Assembly (NCBI GenBank): GCA_022747635.1
Contig: JAKTNV010000174.1
Coordinates: forward strand, 463,058-527,057
Direction of reading: 5' to 3'
Length of the DNA: 64,000 nucleotides
Origin: Hetaerina americana
Lineage: Eukaryota; Arthropoda; Insecta; Odonata; Calopterygidae
The number at the start of each line of letters is the position of its first letter. The stretch's first letter is position 1. The notes beneath the pieces are model-generated. The model did not search any database and was not told the DNA's origin. It was given only the letters and a program-made list of their open reading frames with translations. The position numbers and the translations under genes are program-made. Positions 10,785 to 21,185 of this stretch are shown piece after piece.

Positions 10785-11456
10785 AACCTCTCGCAAGCAA
10801 TATTCAACACATGCATCTATGGAAGAGACAAATTGAAGGAAACACAAAAATTGGGCATCAAAGGAGCCAAGGATAAATGACGAAGCAATCAACATGCTCC
10901 GGTTTGCAGATGAAATAGCAGGAGTGACGAAAAAGCAAGAGGACCTGAAAGCAAATCTGATTATTATGGACCACCTACTTGGGGAATATAATATGAGCAC
11001 AACAAGAAGAAAACAAAATTCTTGTGCGTGTGGAAGAGAGAAGCTGAATCCAGATATCGCAAATTGAGGAGTGAAACTGGACCAAGTGGAATCCTTCTTT
11101 CATCTACTTGTTGGGCAGTAATATAGTAACATGGGATGGAAGAAGTTCGACCGACGTTAAGCAAAGAATAGCCCAGGCAAAGAGGACGTTCATTGAGAAA
11201 AGGCTATTACTATGTTCAAAGAATATAAGATTGCAAACAAGGAAGCAGATGGTCAAAACGTTTGTGTGGAGCATTGCATTCTATGGATCAGAGCCATGGA
11301 ATAGCAAAAAGGATCCCGCAAGGATGGCCAAAATACCAGTACATGGAAGGTCAAATTAAGAAGAACGTAAAACAGCAAACCTATCAAAGGGAAATGATGC
11401 TTAATAGCAAAGAATGGAGGGCCTGCAGTAAACCAATCTTAGGATTGTTATACTGA
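10785..11456 (+). pseudogene. RTE/CR1-like LINE RT C-terminal fragment
   Basis: Plus-strand reading: LSQAIFNTCIYGRDKL, then INMLRFADEIAGVTKKQEDL, where the catalytic box is FADE instead of FADD, then YNMSTTRRKQNS. The last part is ITWDGRSS-like (here VTWDGRSSTDV), RIAQAKRTFIEKRLLLCSK and MVKTFVWSIAFYGSEPW. This is the RT palm-to-C-terminus of a family common in arthropods. Frameshifts occur around 10895 and 11060. The 5' part is missing. Confidence 0.75.
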
Positions 11457-11948
11457 TGTTGATGATGATTTGTTAGTTAACTTTTTAAAGTCAAATAATT
11501 CACATTTACCCCGTGTTTCATAATCATCATTTCTATATCACAGTACCATATCTATATCATACCTAATAAATATTTTATTACTCCAAACAAAACAAAAAAT
11601 CCCGCATTCTCCTCTACATCAGGTCCCTCTTCAGCTCTGAGTACTTCCTTCCTCCCTTCATCCCGTCCAACATCCCTATCCTGTTCCTTCCCTTTCCTTG
11701 CTTGCCTCACATTCTCCCCTCTATTACCATCTTGAACAGTCCCCTGTCGGTCAATATGCCCTTCATCCATTTTTACTGCCTCAATAGGATTTCTCCCAAC
11801 CAACACCTCTCTTCACCCACCATACCAAGTACTTTCTCATTGGTTTTCTTCTCGGTCCATTTCACCTTCTCCATTTTCTCCACACCCACATGTCAAAAGC
11901 CTCCAGTCCACGACTATCCACCTGCTTCAATGACCACATTTCCACAAC

Positions 11949-13388
11949 TTATATAACTCTGCACCATATCAAAAATTTCCCGAATCTTTTTTTAATATCC
12001 TTAGTCAACGTGCCATTCATTAACTCTCTCCTCCTTATGAAAGCCTCTGTGCCTAGCATAATTCTTCTCCATACGTCCCTACTACTTTGACCGTATTGGT
12101 CCAAAACACTACCGAGGTATGTAAACTGTTCTACCTGCTCTAGTTTTTGCCCTCCTATTTTAATGTTTAGCTTAGCTTTTTTCTTTCTAGAAAATTGCAC
12201 AACCTTTGTTTTATTAATTTTGTTTCTCATCCCATATCTGTCCTACTGGATTTCCGATTCACTATGGAGTGCCTCATGCTCTTGGCTGACTGACAAACTA
12301 AAGCTTGGTCATCAGGAAACCTAACTGATTTTACGAATTCCCCACCCACCTTCATTTCTACCTCCAATTCTTCTTATGCCTCTTTAATCATTTCTTCTGC
12401 ATACAGGTTGAACAGCAATGGTGATAGTGGGCAACCCTTCCTTACACCTCTTCCTAACACTGCCCAACCGGACTCCCCGTTTCCCACTGGTACCTGAGCA
12501 TCCTGAGACATGTACAGGTTGCGGATTAGCCTCCTTTCCCTCCAATCTAATCCTATTTTCTGCAGAATACTGATTAGTTTTTCCCAATTCACTCTATCAA
12601 ACTCTTTTTTGAAAATTACGAAACAGGCAAATACCTCCTGGTTGTGTTCTATATTCCTCTCGATTAATAATCTCATTTCTGCAACGGCATCACGCGTACC
12701 TCTCCCCTTCCTAAACCCGCACTGATCATCTCTAAGTAATCATTTGCCCTACTCTCTATCCTTTGGTTTATCATCCTGAGAACAACTTTAGCTGCGTTGG
12801 ATATCAAACTTATCATCCTGTAGTCCTCACATGATGTAGCCTTTTCCTCCTTTGGAATAGGAACTAAAACTGATCTCACATAGTTTTCCGGCCAGATTCC
12901 TTCCTCATAAATACTGCGGATCAGCCCATAAAGCCTCTTCCTCCCACATTTTCCTAAGCCTATTAAAATTTTCGCGGGAATGTTATCAACCCCGACGGCC
13001 TTATTTAGTTTCATCTCCCTTAATGCCCTTCCTATCTTATTGTTTAGTATGCCTTGATCTAAACTATCTTCTTCTACATCATGTTCCTTTTCTATGTCTA
13101 ACTTTTTTGGTCTAAGCTCTTTACTATACAGTTCTTCTATATACTATATTCTTTCCATCCCTCTTGGATATTTCTTGCGTCAACTATCATCTTACCCGCC
13201 TTATCTCTAACTGCTATCGTTGATCTCCCTTTCTTACTTCCCGATAAAGATTTAACTTTGCTGTACAGCGCACCGATTTCCCCCTTCCTTTGCAGACTTT
13301 CCATATCATCGCACTGCGTCTTCCACCATGCTTCTTTTGCTTTATTTGTTGCCCGTCTCAATTTATTGTTTAATATTTTGTACTTCAT
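11949..13388 (-). pseudogene. RTE-like LINE reverse transcriptase remnant
   Basis: RT boxes in order on the minus strand: LNKAVGVDNIPAKIL, DYRMISLISNAAKV, FDRVNWEKLISIL, GVRKGCPLSPLLFNLYAEEM, then a catalytic box that reads FPDD instead of FADD near 12320. After that come FTYLGSVLDQYGQSSRDV and RRRELMNGTLTKD. The first half of the box A Asp region is altered (FVIFKKEFD). The pieces lie in several frames. Confidence 0.85.
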
Positions 13389-13604
13389 TTTGCGTAATTC
13401 TGTATTTAGATTCTTTCATTTTCGCCGCTAATCCATCTTTGTAATCATCTCATCCGTGATCCATGGTTTCCTAGTCCTTTTAGCGTTAACGGTTCCAATA
13501 GTGTCTTTTGCGGCTTTAGACAAGCCTTTCTTAATACTTTCCCAATTTTCTTCAATATTACTTAGCTCTTTACCATCCTCCATGATATCCTCTACCGCCT
13601 GTTT

Positions 13605-14591
13605 TTATTCCTTCCTTTTCAAACCAGTTAATGCTTCTACATTACATTTTCTGACTCGTCGCCCCTGCCTTATCCTTTTGAAACGTACTCTACATTTCAT
13701 AACCACTAAATTGTGCTCAGAGTCTGCATCCCCTCCCGGGAAGCTGTGCAAATTTATCGCACTGTTCCTAAACCTGTGTCTAACCATGATATAATCTAGC
13801 TGATACCTTTCTGAGTCACCTGGCATTTTCCATGTATACCTGCATCTTTTGTGGTGTCTAAACCAAGTGTTGGTGGTGACTAGCCCGTCTCCAGCAGAAC
13901 TTAACTGCTTTCTCCCTGCGGTCATTCCTTGTGCCTAAACCGTAGTCCCTGACCTCATCACCATCTCTTCCTTTGCCTACCATCGCATTCCAATCCGCCA
14001 ACACTATCAAATTCTTACTGCAGGAACACACGCGATTATGTCTCCTAACTGATCATATATCCAATCCGCCTCTTCTTCCTTATGGTTCTCGGTGGCATGT
14101 ATACCTGAATAATAACCAAGTTTGTCAGTTCTGCTTTTATTTTTTATTATTTACTAGTAGTATTTTATCCGTTACCTGCTCTATGTTGACTACGTTTCTC
14201 CCTACCTCTTCATTTAATACTATGGGACCCCTCGTTTGCTCTCGTCCCCGCCGCTGTATATTATTCTATACTTATCACTCCAGTAATCCCCGCTATCTTT
14301 CCATCTCACCTTGCATAGACCTAAAATATCAATATTTCCCCTTTCCATCACTCGCTTAACATTCTCCAATTTCCTTGTCCTCATGATTGTCCTAACATTC
14401 CACGTTCCTATTCTAACTAATTTGGTCTTCTTCTCCTGCGTCTTCTGTCCTGCTGCTGCTGGTTTTCCCTTGCAAGGGTTTCGTGGGATGACGACCGCGG
14501 AAGCCTTGCCTCCCCCGCTGCCGGGTACGACACACGGCCGATTGGGCCGAGCCCCATAGTTGCCAGGACTCAAAATCTCAGTATAGTCCAA
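13605..14591 (-). pseudogene. RTE-like LINE endonuclease remnant
   Basis: The N-terminal boxes read RIGTWNVRTIMRTRKLENV, then GNIDILGLCKVRWKDSG, in which the catalytic Glu of the 'CEVRW' box is Lys. The C-terminal part reads TNTWFRHHKRCRYTW, YQLDYIMVRHRF and DSEHNLVV, where the usual SDH is SEH. Between about 14220 and 13925 the frame is broken. Two altered catalytic positions plus frameshifts make this inactive. Confidence 0.8.
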
Positions 14592-14881
14592 CTTGTTAAT
14601 CTTGGGAATGATAATTGATGTCGTTTCCCGTTGCCTTCCTCAATAGTGTTTTTAACGTGACACCATCACTTATTGGCCGCCCCAGTGGGGTCACATGCCA
14701 TTGCATCCGCCTCACTGAGTAACAGACGCTGCGTGGACTACCTTTCGTCTGGCTCCTAACCTTCGACCTGTCTGGCATGGGTGACCCTAACAGGTGATAT
14801 AATTATTACTCCTGCCAGCACCGCTCTAGGGGTCATCGGAACGAACAACCCCTTCCACCACGCAAGGTTGTAGTCCGAGTA

Positions 14882-15078
14882 GGGATATATATATATATAT
14901 AATATATTTAAATGAATATATAAATATTTACACACACATATATATATGTGTGTGTGTGTGTAATATTGTGTGTGTGTGTAATTTATATATATATATATAT
15001 GTATTAACATATACATTTAAATGAATATATAAATATGTACACGTGTATGTATAGTATATATATGTATTAACATATACA
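14882..15078. repeat. compound TA/TG microsatellite
   Basis: Runs of (TA)n and (TG)n or (CA)n. A larger imperfect unit appears twice: 'aaatgaatatataaatat' at about 14910 and again at about 15022, and 'tgtattaacatataca' at about 15000 and 15062. It lies between the 5' end of the minus-strand LINE and the start of the mariner remnant. Confidence 0.9.
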
Positions 15079-15079
15079 G

Positions 15080-15661
15080 GATCCAACCCAAAAGTGGTAG
15101 GACTGTTTTTCTCTGGTACGAACGGTGTGATAGAGGAGGGTGCGCCTGGCAGGGTAAGGTGGAGGGGGCTCTTAGCAACAGAGCAACTCCAACCTCAGTC
15201 ACCTGCGGGCTGTCGTTGAGTGAGGAGACCGTTTTAGTGAAGCAAGTTTTCTGCCCGCGTCGAAAAACAAAATGAATCTGAATTTAGAGCAATGTTATTC
15301 CGTGAAGATTTGTGCGAACTTGGGAAGACGGCACCTAAACCCTCGATATGATGAAGCAGGCTTATGGGGAAACTCCTATAAGCCGTTCCATAGTATTTGA
15401 GTGGCACAAGTGGTTTAAATAGGGTAGGGAGCTCGTTGAAGACGACCATCGCTCCGGACGGCCGTCGATGGCAAGAACCGACACGAATGTGGACAGAGTG
15501 AGGACACTGCTGAACACAGACCGACGCTTAACTAGTGAAGAAATGGCAGACCAGTTGGGTCTGTCTGCATCCAACATCCAACGCATTATTACACAGGATT
15601 TGGCCATGCTCGAGGTGTGCGCCAAGATGGTGCCGAAAATTCTGAGTGTCGACCAAGTGAT
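15080..15661 (+). pseudogene. mariner remnant, left part (N-terminal HTH region)
   Basis: A non-coding leader is followed by a mariner-type start, MNLNLEQ, at 15272. The frame is broken, but the HTH region is readable: IVFEWHKWFK, RELVEDDHRSGRPS, then a clean stretch from 15468 with NVDRVRTLLNTDRRLTSEEM, NIQRIITQDL and CAKMVPKILS. The sequence then jumps, within the copy disrupted by the Penelope-like element, to the C-terminal catalytic region at 19251. The central catalytic part is therefore absent and this was already a deletion derivative before the later insertion. Confidence 0.8.
15648..15661 (+). repeat. 14-bp target duplication, left copy
   Basis: GTCGACCAAGTGAT directly precedes the Penelope-like element. 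An identical copy at 19251-19264 directly follows it. Confidence 0.85.
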
Positions 15662-15695
15662 AAATAGATAAAGAACGTACTACGGCCGAGTGAAT

Positions 15696-16062
15696 GGAAA
15701 GAATATAAAACCCAAAGCCTTACACTTAAGGGCACTTTTAGTGGGAATAAAGAAGGGGGTTTACAGGGAGTGAGAAAGTTATAGCAATCACTCAACCATT
15801 CCGGTATATGTAGACACATTGACCGTCGTGAATCGCAACCACACACACACTCAGGGTTTACGGGGCGGGAAGCCCGACGCCAGTGACCCGTCATTCAGAC
15901 CAATGAAGTATAAAATAAAAAAATATAACACTTACGCCCTCGCTCAGGTATTTGCAAACAAATTGACCTTCGCAAGTGACAAACACAGACACACTCAGGG
16001 TTTACGGGGTTGGAAACCCGACGCCAGTGACCCGTCACTCAAACTAGGAAGACACTGTAACT
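15696..16062. repeat. Penelope-like element arm (3' side)
   Basis: This is the reverse complement of about 18887-19250. It starts 'ggaaagaatataaaaccc' and ends near 'aggaagacactgtaac'. It includes two copies of a GC-rich hairpin motif, at about 15850-15893 and 15992-16040, in an otherwise AT-rich context. Confidence 0.85.
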
Positions 16063-16101
16063 CTAACACAGTGCTGGTGGGGAAATAGTGCCGAAAAAAC
16101 T

Positions 16102-16139
16102 GACACCAGGTGTTTCGCATGCTAAGCAGGCCTCTTCAG
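16102..16139 (-). ncRNA. hammerhead-ribozyme-like motif of the Penelope-like element
   Basis: Read on the minus strand: CTGAAGA (fits the conserved CUGANGA core), a stem-II hairpin (GCCTGC, loop TTA, GCATGC with one mismatch), GAAA, a very short stem III (CACC/GGTG) and the cleavage triplet GTC at 16104-16102. Order and spacing match a type I hammerhead with the minimal stem III known from Penelope-like elements. Only two base pairs of stem I are evident next to the core, so activity is doubtful. It lies between the endonuclease stop and the 3' arm. Confidence 0.6.
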
Positions 16140-16340
16140 AGAAGAATGATGAAATTAGTTGGAGCCAAAATATATAAGTAAAAGTTAAGTAGGGGAGGGG
16201 GGGATGGTAATGGACAGGGGAAGGTTATGGGGGGGGAGCACTGGTGGGTGGGCGAGGGGCCAACAGGAAAAGGTTCAATTCTTGGGAAATTTGAAGGTCA
16301 AAGGGGGGGGATGGTCGTTTGACCGTTGGGGAAGGGACGG

Positions 16341-18514
16341 TCATGATTCCGGAAGGGAGATTGAAAACAAGGATGACGATATTGGGCCTTTGTCACTGTT
16401 CATGAGTTTTTCTTTCGTTTTGTTAATGTACAGACTTTCGTAATGGTCGAGTAGGTGATTAGGCACATGTTTCAATAGCTGTAGGTCTTCAATTGTGATG
16501 TTGTGTGAGTTTTCGTGTATGTGTTGGGCGACAGATGATTTGTTGAAATTTCCCAGTCTGTAACATGCAGCGTGTTCTTTAAAGCGTGTGCGAATATTTC
16601 TGCGAGTTTGCCCGATGTAAGAAAGGCCACAATGTGGGCAGGAGATTTTGTAGATTCCAGATTTGTCTAGGGTCTCAATAGGATCTTTTGGATTAACAAA
16701 TAGGTGTTTCAGTTTAGTTTGACTTACAAATGCGGGTGTGTATTTGATTTTTTTGAAGATAGAAGAAAGAACCTTTTGTTAGTTGTGGGTGGTGAGGTAG
16801 TTTGACAAATTGCTTGTCACCTGGTGTATACAGTGTAGTGTTATTTTGGAGATGTCTTTTGTTCCTGTGTTTTTTTAAGATGTTATCAATGAGCTTTTCA
16901 GAGTAGCCGTTCACCACGGCCGTGTGTTTTATGTGTTTTAATTCTGTTTGGAAATTCGCTTTGGACAAAGGTACATTGAGGAGCCTATGTACTAGGATGT
17001 GGTAGGCAGCGAATTTGTGTGTTTTGTGATCGAAAGAAGATTCGTGTATGTAATTGTTGGTGTGGATTGGTTTCCTGTAGATGTTGAATGAGAGGTGGTT
17101 GGAGGGGGTCCTGGATATCTTAAGATCAAGAAAGGGGAGGGACCGATCTGTTTCAGATTCGACTGTGAACTTAATTGAGGGATATTGGTTGTTGAGTTGT
17201 TTTTGGAATGCTTCTAAAGAGGATGAGTTAGTATCGAAGACTGCGAATATATCATCGACATATCTGAACCAAACCTTTGGGAAATAGGTAAATTTTTCTT
17301 GACATTGCTCTTCAAAGCGGGACATGAACAGGTTTGCTAGAAATGGAGAAAGGGAATTTCCCATCGTGGTGCCGAAGTCTTGTTTGTAAAATGAATTGTT
17401 GAAGGAGAAATAGTTGTTACTCATAACAAGGTTCGTCAGGAGGATGTATTCTCTAATTTCTTCCGGGGAGATGTTCTTAGACTGGAGCCACTCCGCCACA
17501 AATCTTATGGTATCCGGGATTGGAACACTTTGAAAGAGTGACTCTACATCAAAGGACAAGAATTTCATGGTCTGTAAGAGTGATGTTTTTGATTTTTTCA
17601 ATGAAATCGATGGAATTTCTGATATTGGATGAACTTTGAAACCCAAACTTGGAGAATTCACCCGTAAGCCACTTGGATATTTCGTAGGCGGGAGAATTGA
17701 TGGTGGACACAATGGGGCGCATGAGGCAATCTGTTTTATGTATTTTTGAGAGTCCGTATAGGCGTGGGAGGTGTGGGTTCGAAACATTAAGTCTGAATTT
17801 AAGTTTTTTATCGATTAGGTGCTTGCAATTAGTTAATGCAGACTTATAGCTTAGGATCATTTTGTTGAGGGGGTTTTTTAAGATTTTGGTGTAGGGACCA
17901 TTGTCAATAAGAGATTGCATTTTTTGAAGATAGGTGTCTTTGTCCAGAATAACACAGGAATTCCCTTTGTCAGATTTTAAGTAGAAGCAGTTTGTGTTAC
18001 GAAGTGAGCGGATAAGAGGAAAGAGGTTACTCGGAGGTTGTACACTCTTGTTGGGGACTTGCGTAAGGTTTTTCCTAATTTGGTTCCCACAGCAATCCCG
18101 GATTTGATTCTTGGTTCCCATATCAAGGTATTTAATGGCAGATGCTATGTGTGCAATGAGATCATTCCAGGGTGGTTTTGGGGGTTTAACACTGAAAATC
18201 AGGCCCCGGTTTAGTAAAATTAACTCCTCACGGGAGAAGCTGGTCTCGGAAAGATTAACTACAAAAGGGAATTGCTTCGCCTTGGCGACATGAGGATGGG
18301 TGCTTTCGTCCTTGAGGGAGAAGAATTTCTAGGAAATTGAGAATTGTTTTGGCCGTAGCTTATGGATGCTGACTGAATGGACTTTCCTATCATATTCTAA
18401 CCACTCGGTAAATTCAATTGAATCCAGACCTGCCGTTAACTTAAGATGAATATTGTAGGCTTCAATTTCAAGTTTTGATCTTTTTGCGTAAAGGAATTGG
18501 ATTTTAGACTCCAA
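16341..18514 (-). pseudogene. Penelope-like RT plus GIY-YIG endonuclease ORF, lightly damaged
   Basis: A minus-strand coding region of roughly 720 codons. The N-terminal part is 18514-17549 in one frame with a single in-frame TAG at 18331-18329. It includes KSDKGNSCVILDKDTY and RLYGLSKIHKTD, then RPIVSTINSPAYE. A frameshift near 17570 leads to SFDVESLFQSVP, TTMGNSLSPFLANLFM and FRYVDDIFAVF (the YVDD catalytic pair is intact), then PFLDLKI. A second frameshift in an A-run near 16755 leads to the endonuclease: SGIYKISCPHCGLSYIGQT, with the family's CxxC between GIY and YIG, the Arg in RRNIRTRFKEH, and the Glu in HYESLYI. All key residues of both domains are present. RT makes cDNA and GIY-YIG nicks the target. 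As read here it needs two frame changes, so this copy is probably inactive. Confidence 0.9.
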
Positions 18515-18608
18515 AAATACGGCTTTTTATCATGGAATCATAGCGGAAAAATTGGTTTTTCCGAAGGTGGTCGAGGAGATGAATCGGGGGAGAATTCCGT
18601 TACTTTGG

Positions 18609-18859
18609 CAGTCTGTAACATGCAGCGTGTTCTTTAAAGCGTGTTCGAATATTTATACGAGTTTGCCCGATGTAAGAAAGGTCACAATGTGGGCAGGAGA
18701 TTTTGTAGATTCCAGATTTGTCTAGGGTCTCAATAGGATCTTTTGGATTAACAAATAGGTGTTCCAGTTTAGTTTGACTAACAAATGTGGGTGTGTATTT
18801 GATTTTTTTGAAGATAGAAGGAAGAACCTTTTGTTAGTTGTGGGTGGTGAGGTAGTTTG
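18609..18859 (-). repeat. 251-bp partial tandem copy inside the Penelope-like element
   Basis: Direct repeat of 16554-16804 with few substitutions. It covers the junction between RT and GIY-YIG coding sequence. It lies upstream of the main ORF, between it and the 5' arm, as expected if an upstream tandem copy was reduced to this fragment. Confidence 0.85.
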
Positions 18860-18886
18860 TAGTGGTGGGTAGTTGAGGTAGTCACT

Positions 18887-19250
18887 TACAGTGTCTTCCT
18901 AGTTTGAGTGACGGGTCACTGGCGTCGGGCTTCCCGCCCCGTAAACCCTGAGTGTTTGTGTGGTTGCGACTTGTGAAGGTCAATTTGTTGTGCAAATACC
19001 TGATCAAGGGAGTAATTGTTAGAACTATTTATTTTATATTTCATTTGTTTGAGTGACGGGTCACTGGCGTCGGGCTTCCCGCCCCGTAAACCCTGAGTGT
19101 TGTGTGTTTGCGATTCACGACGGTCAATGTGTCTACATATACGGGAGTGATTGAGTGATTGCTATAACTTTCTCACTCCCTGTAAACCCCCTTCTTTATT
19201 CCCCCTATAAGTGCCCTTAAGTGCACGGCTTTGGGTTTTATATTCTTTCC
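18887..19250. repeat. Penelope-like element arm (5' side)
   Basis: This is the reverse complement of 15696-16062. It ends exactly at the right target duplication ('ggttttatattctttcc', then GTCGACC). It also holds two copies of the GC-rich hairpin motif, at about 18908-18954 and 19053-19100. Confidence 0.85.
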
Positions 19251-19264
19251 GTCGACCAAGTGAT
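19251..19264 (+). repeat. 14-bp target duplication, right copy
   Basis: GTCGACCAAGTGAT, identical to 15648-15661. The two copies bracket the Penelope-like element. Confidence 0.85.
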
Positions 19265-19350
19265 CGTGCTCGTCGTGAGACAGCTCCTGGCCAAATACGG
19301 CGTTGCCATGTATCCGCACCTGACCTATTCTCCCGATTTGGTACCATAGT
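19251..19350 (+). pseudogene. mariner remnant, right part
   Basis: It begins with the second 14-bp target copy (19251-19264). It then reads VRQLLAKYGVAMYPHLTYSPDLVP, interrupted only for display here: VRQLLAKYGVAMYP followed by HLTYSPDLVP. That is the mariner C-terminal catalytic region with the SPDLxP box. Together with 15080-15661 it forms the host of the Penelope-like insertion. The 3' inverted repeat was not identified. Confidence 0.75.
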
Positions 19351-19379
19351 CAGACGTTTAATGAAAAATCAATATTCCC

Positions 19380-20990
19380 TGAAAATTGAGAGATACAAGC
19401 ATATAGTGCGGCGACAGTGGAGAAAATATGGGAAACATTCAACATTCAGAGAACTTCATCAGTATAACAGCACCAAATAGCTTACTGCCCTCGACAAACG
19501 GTATTATCGTGGAGGACTCATATTTTGTGAAAAAATAAGGAGGATGAGGAAAAAAGAGTCAGTGGGACCGGATAATATCTCAATTGACATTCTAAAACTG
19601 GGTGATACCGCAATAGCTTTGTACCTGAGTCATCTATTCAAAGTAACTTTAAATAATGATGCCTTGCCCAGTGATTGGAAAAAAGCAAATATTACACCAA
19701 TTTCAAAGAAAGGGGATAAAACAATTGCCAGCAATTATAGACCGGTAAGCATTACCTCAGTTGTTTGCAAAATAATGGAAAAAAGAATTGCTGACTACAT
19801 TCGGTAATGGGTATTCAAACACAAACATGGGTTTAGAACGCGATACTCGAGTGAAACGCAGCTTTTGGGATCGGCGACGCAATAGACGAAGGAAAGGATG
19901 TGGATGCAGTAATTGTTGATTTTTTGGCAGGTTTCGACCGAGTGCCTCACGATAAATTATTGTTAAATTTGGATTCGATACCATTGGACTTGAGGGTAAA
20001 ACAATGGATAAAAAAATTTCTTAGAGGCAGAACTCAAAAATTAAAATTAGGGGATACATTTTCAAATGAGGCGAGCGGTTTAGCAGGAGTTCCACAAGGC
20101 AGTGTTCTAGGGCCATTACTCTTCCTAATTTACGTAAACGATCTACCAAACAATTTACATTCCCAAATAAGACCCTTTGCTGATGACTGCATTATGTACA
20201 GACGGAAAGAGGATGTAAATGACCACGTAATACTACAAAATGACATGGATCGCCTTGGTGACTGGGTTAAAAATAATAATATGGGCATTAATATAAGTAA
20301 AAGTAAGCATATACATTTTTCAAATAAAAATAATGCAGAAAAGGAAATTTACACCATCTTTGGAGAAAGAATCCCATGTACCAGTCAATGCAAATATTTA
20401 GGCATTTATTTAACTAGGGAGTCCAAGTAGATAATTTGACACGGAAGGCATTTAAATTATATCATTGGGTGATGAGAAATTTAAAAGGAGGTAGCGTAGC
20501 CACAAAAGAAAAAGCATATAAGGCACTGGTTACCCCTATCCTAGAATACTCCTCCATAGTATGGGATCCATATGAGGTGGGACATATTAAAAAGATCGAA
20601 AAAGTTCAAAGAAAGGCAGCAAGATATGTCCTCGGAAGGCACCAAAGAACAGATAGTGTCACAGAAGTGTTAGATATACTGAAATGGGAGAGTTTGAAAA
20701 ATAGAAGAAAAAGGAGTAGGTCAGGCGCGATGTATAGAATTGTTAAAAAGGACGAAGCGTGGGAAGATTTATTGCAAGGGATAGAGAAGCCTAACTTAAA
20801 GGGAAAAAACGACCATAGCCACAAAATAAAAATAAGGACTCAAAAATCAAATAAGAAAAAATACTCTTTTTTAAATAGAACTATAACTGATTGGAACCAG
20901 CTGCCTGGAGGTTTGTTTGAGCCCTTTCCATCCAATTTTAGAAGTTTTAAGTATAAATGTAAAGCAGCCACTGTGTAATAAACATTATTG
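19380..20990 (+). pseudogene. CR1-like LINE, 5' truncated RT
   Basis: Plus-strand RT with three large open blocks. 19544-19807 holds ESVGPDNISIDILKLGD and ASNYRPVSITSVVCKIMEKR. 19900-20430 holds VIVDFLAGFDRVPHDKLL, GVPQGSVLGPLLFLIYVNDL and the catalytic PFADDCIMY. 20436-20978 is the C-terminal domain with TPILEYSSIVWDPYE, VQRKAARYVLGRHQ and TDWNQLPGGLFEPFPS, ending in a natural stop. The RT catalytic Asps are present. Damage is a stop after IADYIR at about 19806, frameshifts near 19850-19900, and a stop at 20430. No endonuclease is visible upstream, since the mariner remnant abuts it near 19350. The clade call is from motif wording. Confidence 0.85.
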
Positions 20991-21010
20991 TTGATATTAA
21001 AATATTGTTC

Positions 21011-21072
21011 GTATGTGATGTGGACGGCATTTTGTATGTGATGTGGAAGTTTGTTTGTATGTGATGTGGAAG
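21011..21072 (+). repeat. three 23-bp-spaced repeats in the LINE 3' region
   Basis: GTATGTGATGTGGA occurs at 21011, 21034 and 21057, exactly 23 bp apart, just after the CR1-like ORF. It is likely part of the element's 3' untranslated region. Confidence 0.85.
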
Positions 21073-21185
21073 TGCCATTGTATGTAAAAATATTTTGTCT
21101 TTTATCTGTTTTTATGTGTCCGTATGTAATTTTCGTTGTAAGAGCTGTGACCATACTTGACCGTTACCACCAGGAAAATCGCCTA

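Larger units (their letters stand above)
11545..14880 (-). mobile_element. near-full-length RTE-like LINE, decayed
   Basis: A minus-strand LINE with a single-ORF layout: endonuclease (14591-13605), a Lys-rich linker (13388-13137), RT (13014-12230) and C-terminal region (12230-11552). Its 3' end near 11545-11600 ends in 'gagtaataaaat', the same end as the fragment at 21186-21735. The 5' leader (14592-14880) is GC-richer and non-coding. Stops and frameshifts split the ORF into six or more pieces. The clade assignment (RTE-like, of the kind automatic annotation often labels craniofacial development protein 2-like) comes from motif wording only. Confidence 0.8.
15662..19250 (-). mobile_element. 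Penelope-like element with inverted arms
   Basis: The 3589-bp insertion lies in a mariner remnant between identical 14-bp target copies. Read on the minus strand it contains: a terminal arm (19250-18887), a 251-bp partial copy of the RT-end/endonuclease region (18859-18609), a coding region for RT plus GIY-YIG endonuclease (18514-16341), a hammerhead-like motif (16139-16102), a second arm (16062-15696) in inverted orientation to the first, and a unique 34-bp 3' tail (15695-15662). Partial tandem copies, variable flanking repeats and hammerhead ribozymes are established features of Penelope-like retroelements. The coding region has only about one stop and two frameshifts, so it is one of the younger insertions in this window. 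Confidence 0.9.

Noticed and set aside
18908..19100. Canonical hammerhead ribozymes in the GC-rich arm motifs
   Set aside because: The CUGANGA core and GAAA are absent. Only a generic hairpin is supported, so it is listed as a possible different structure.
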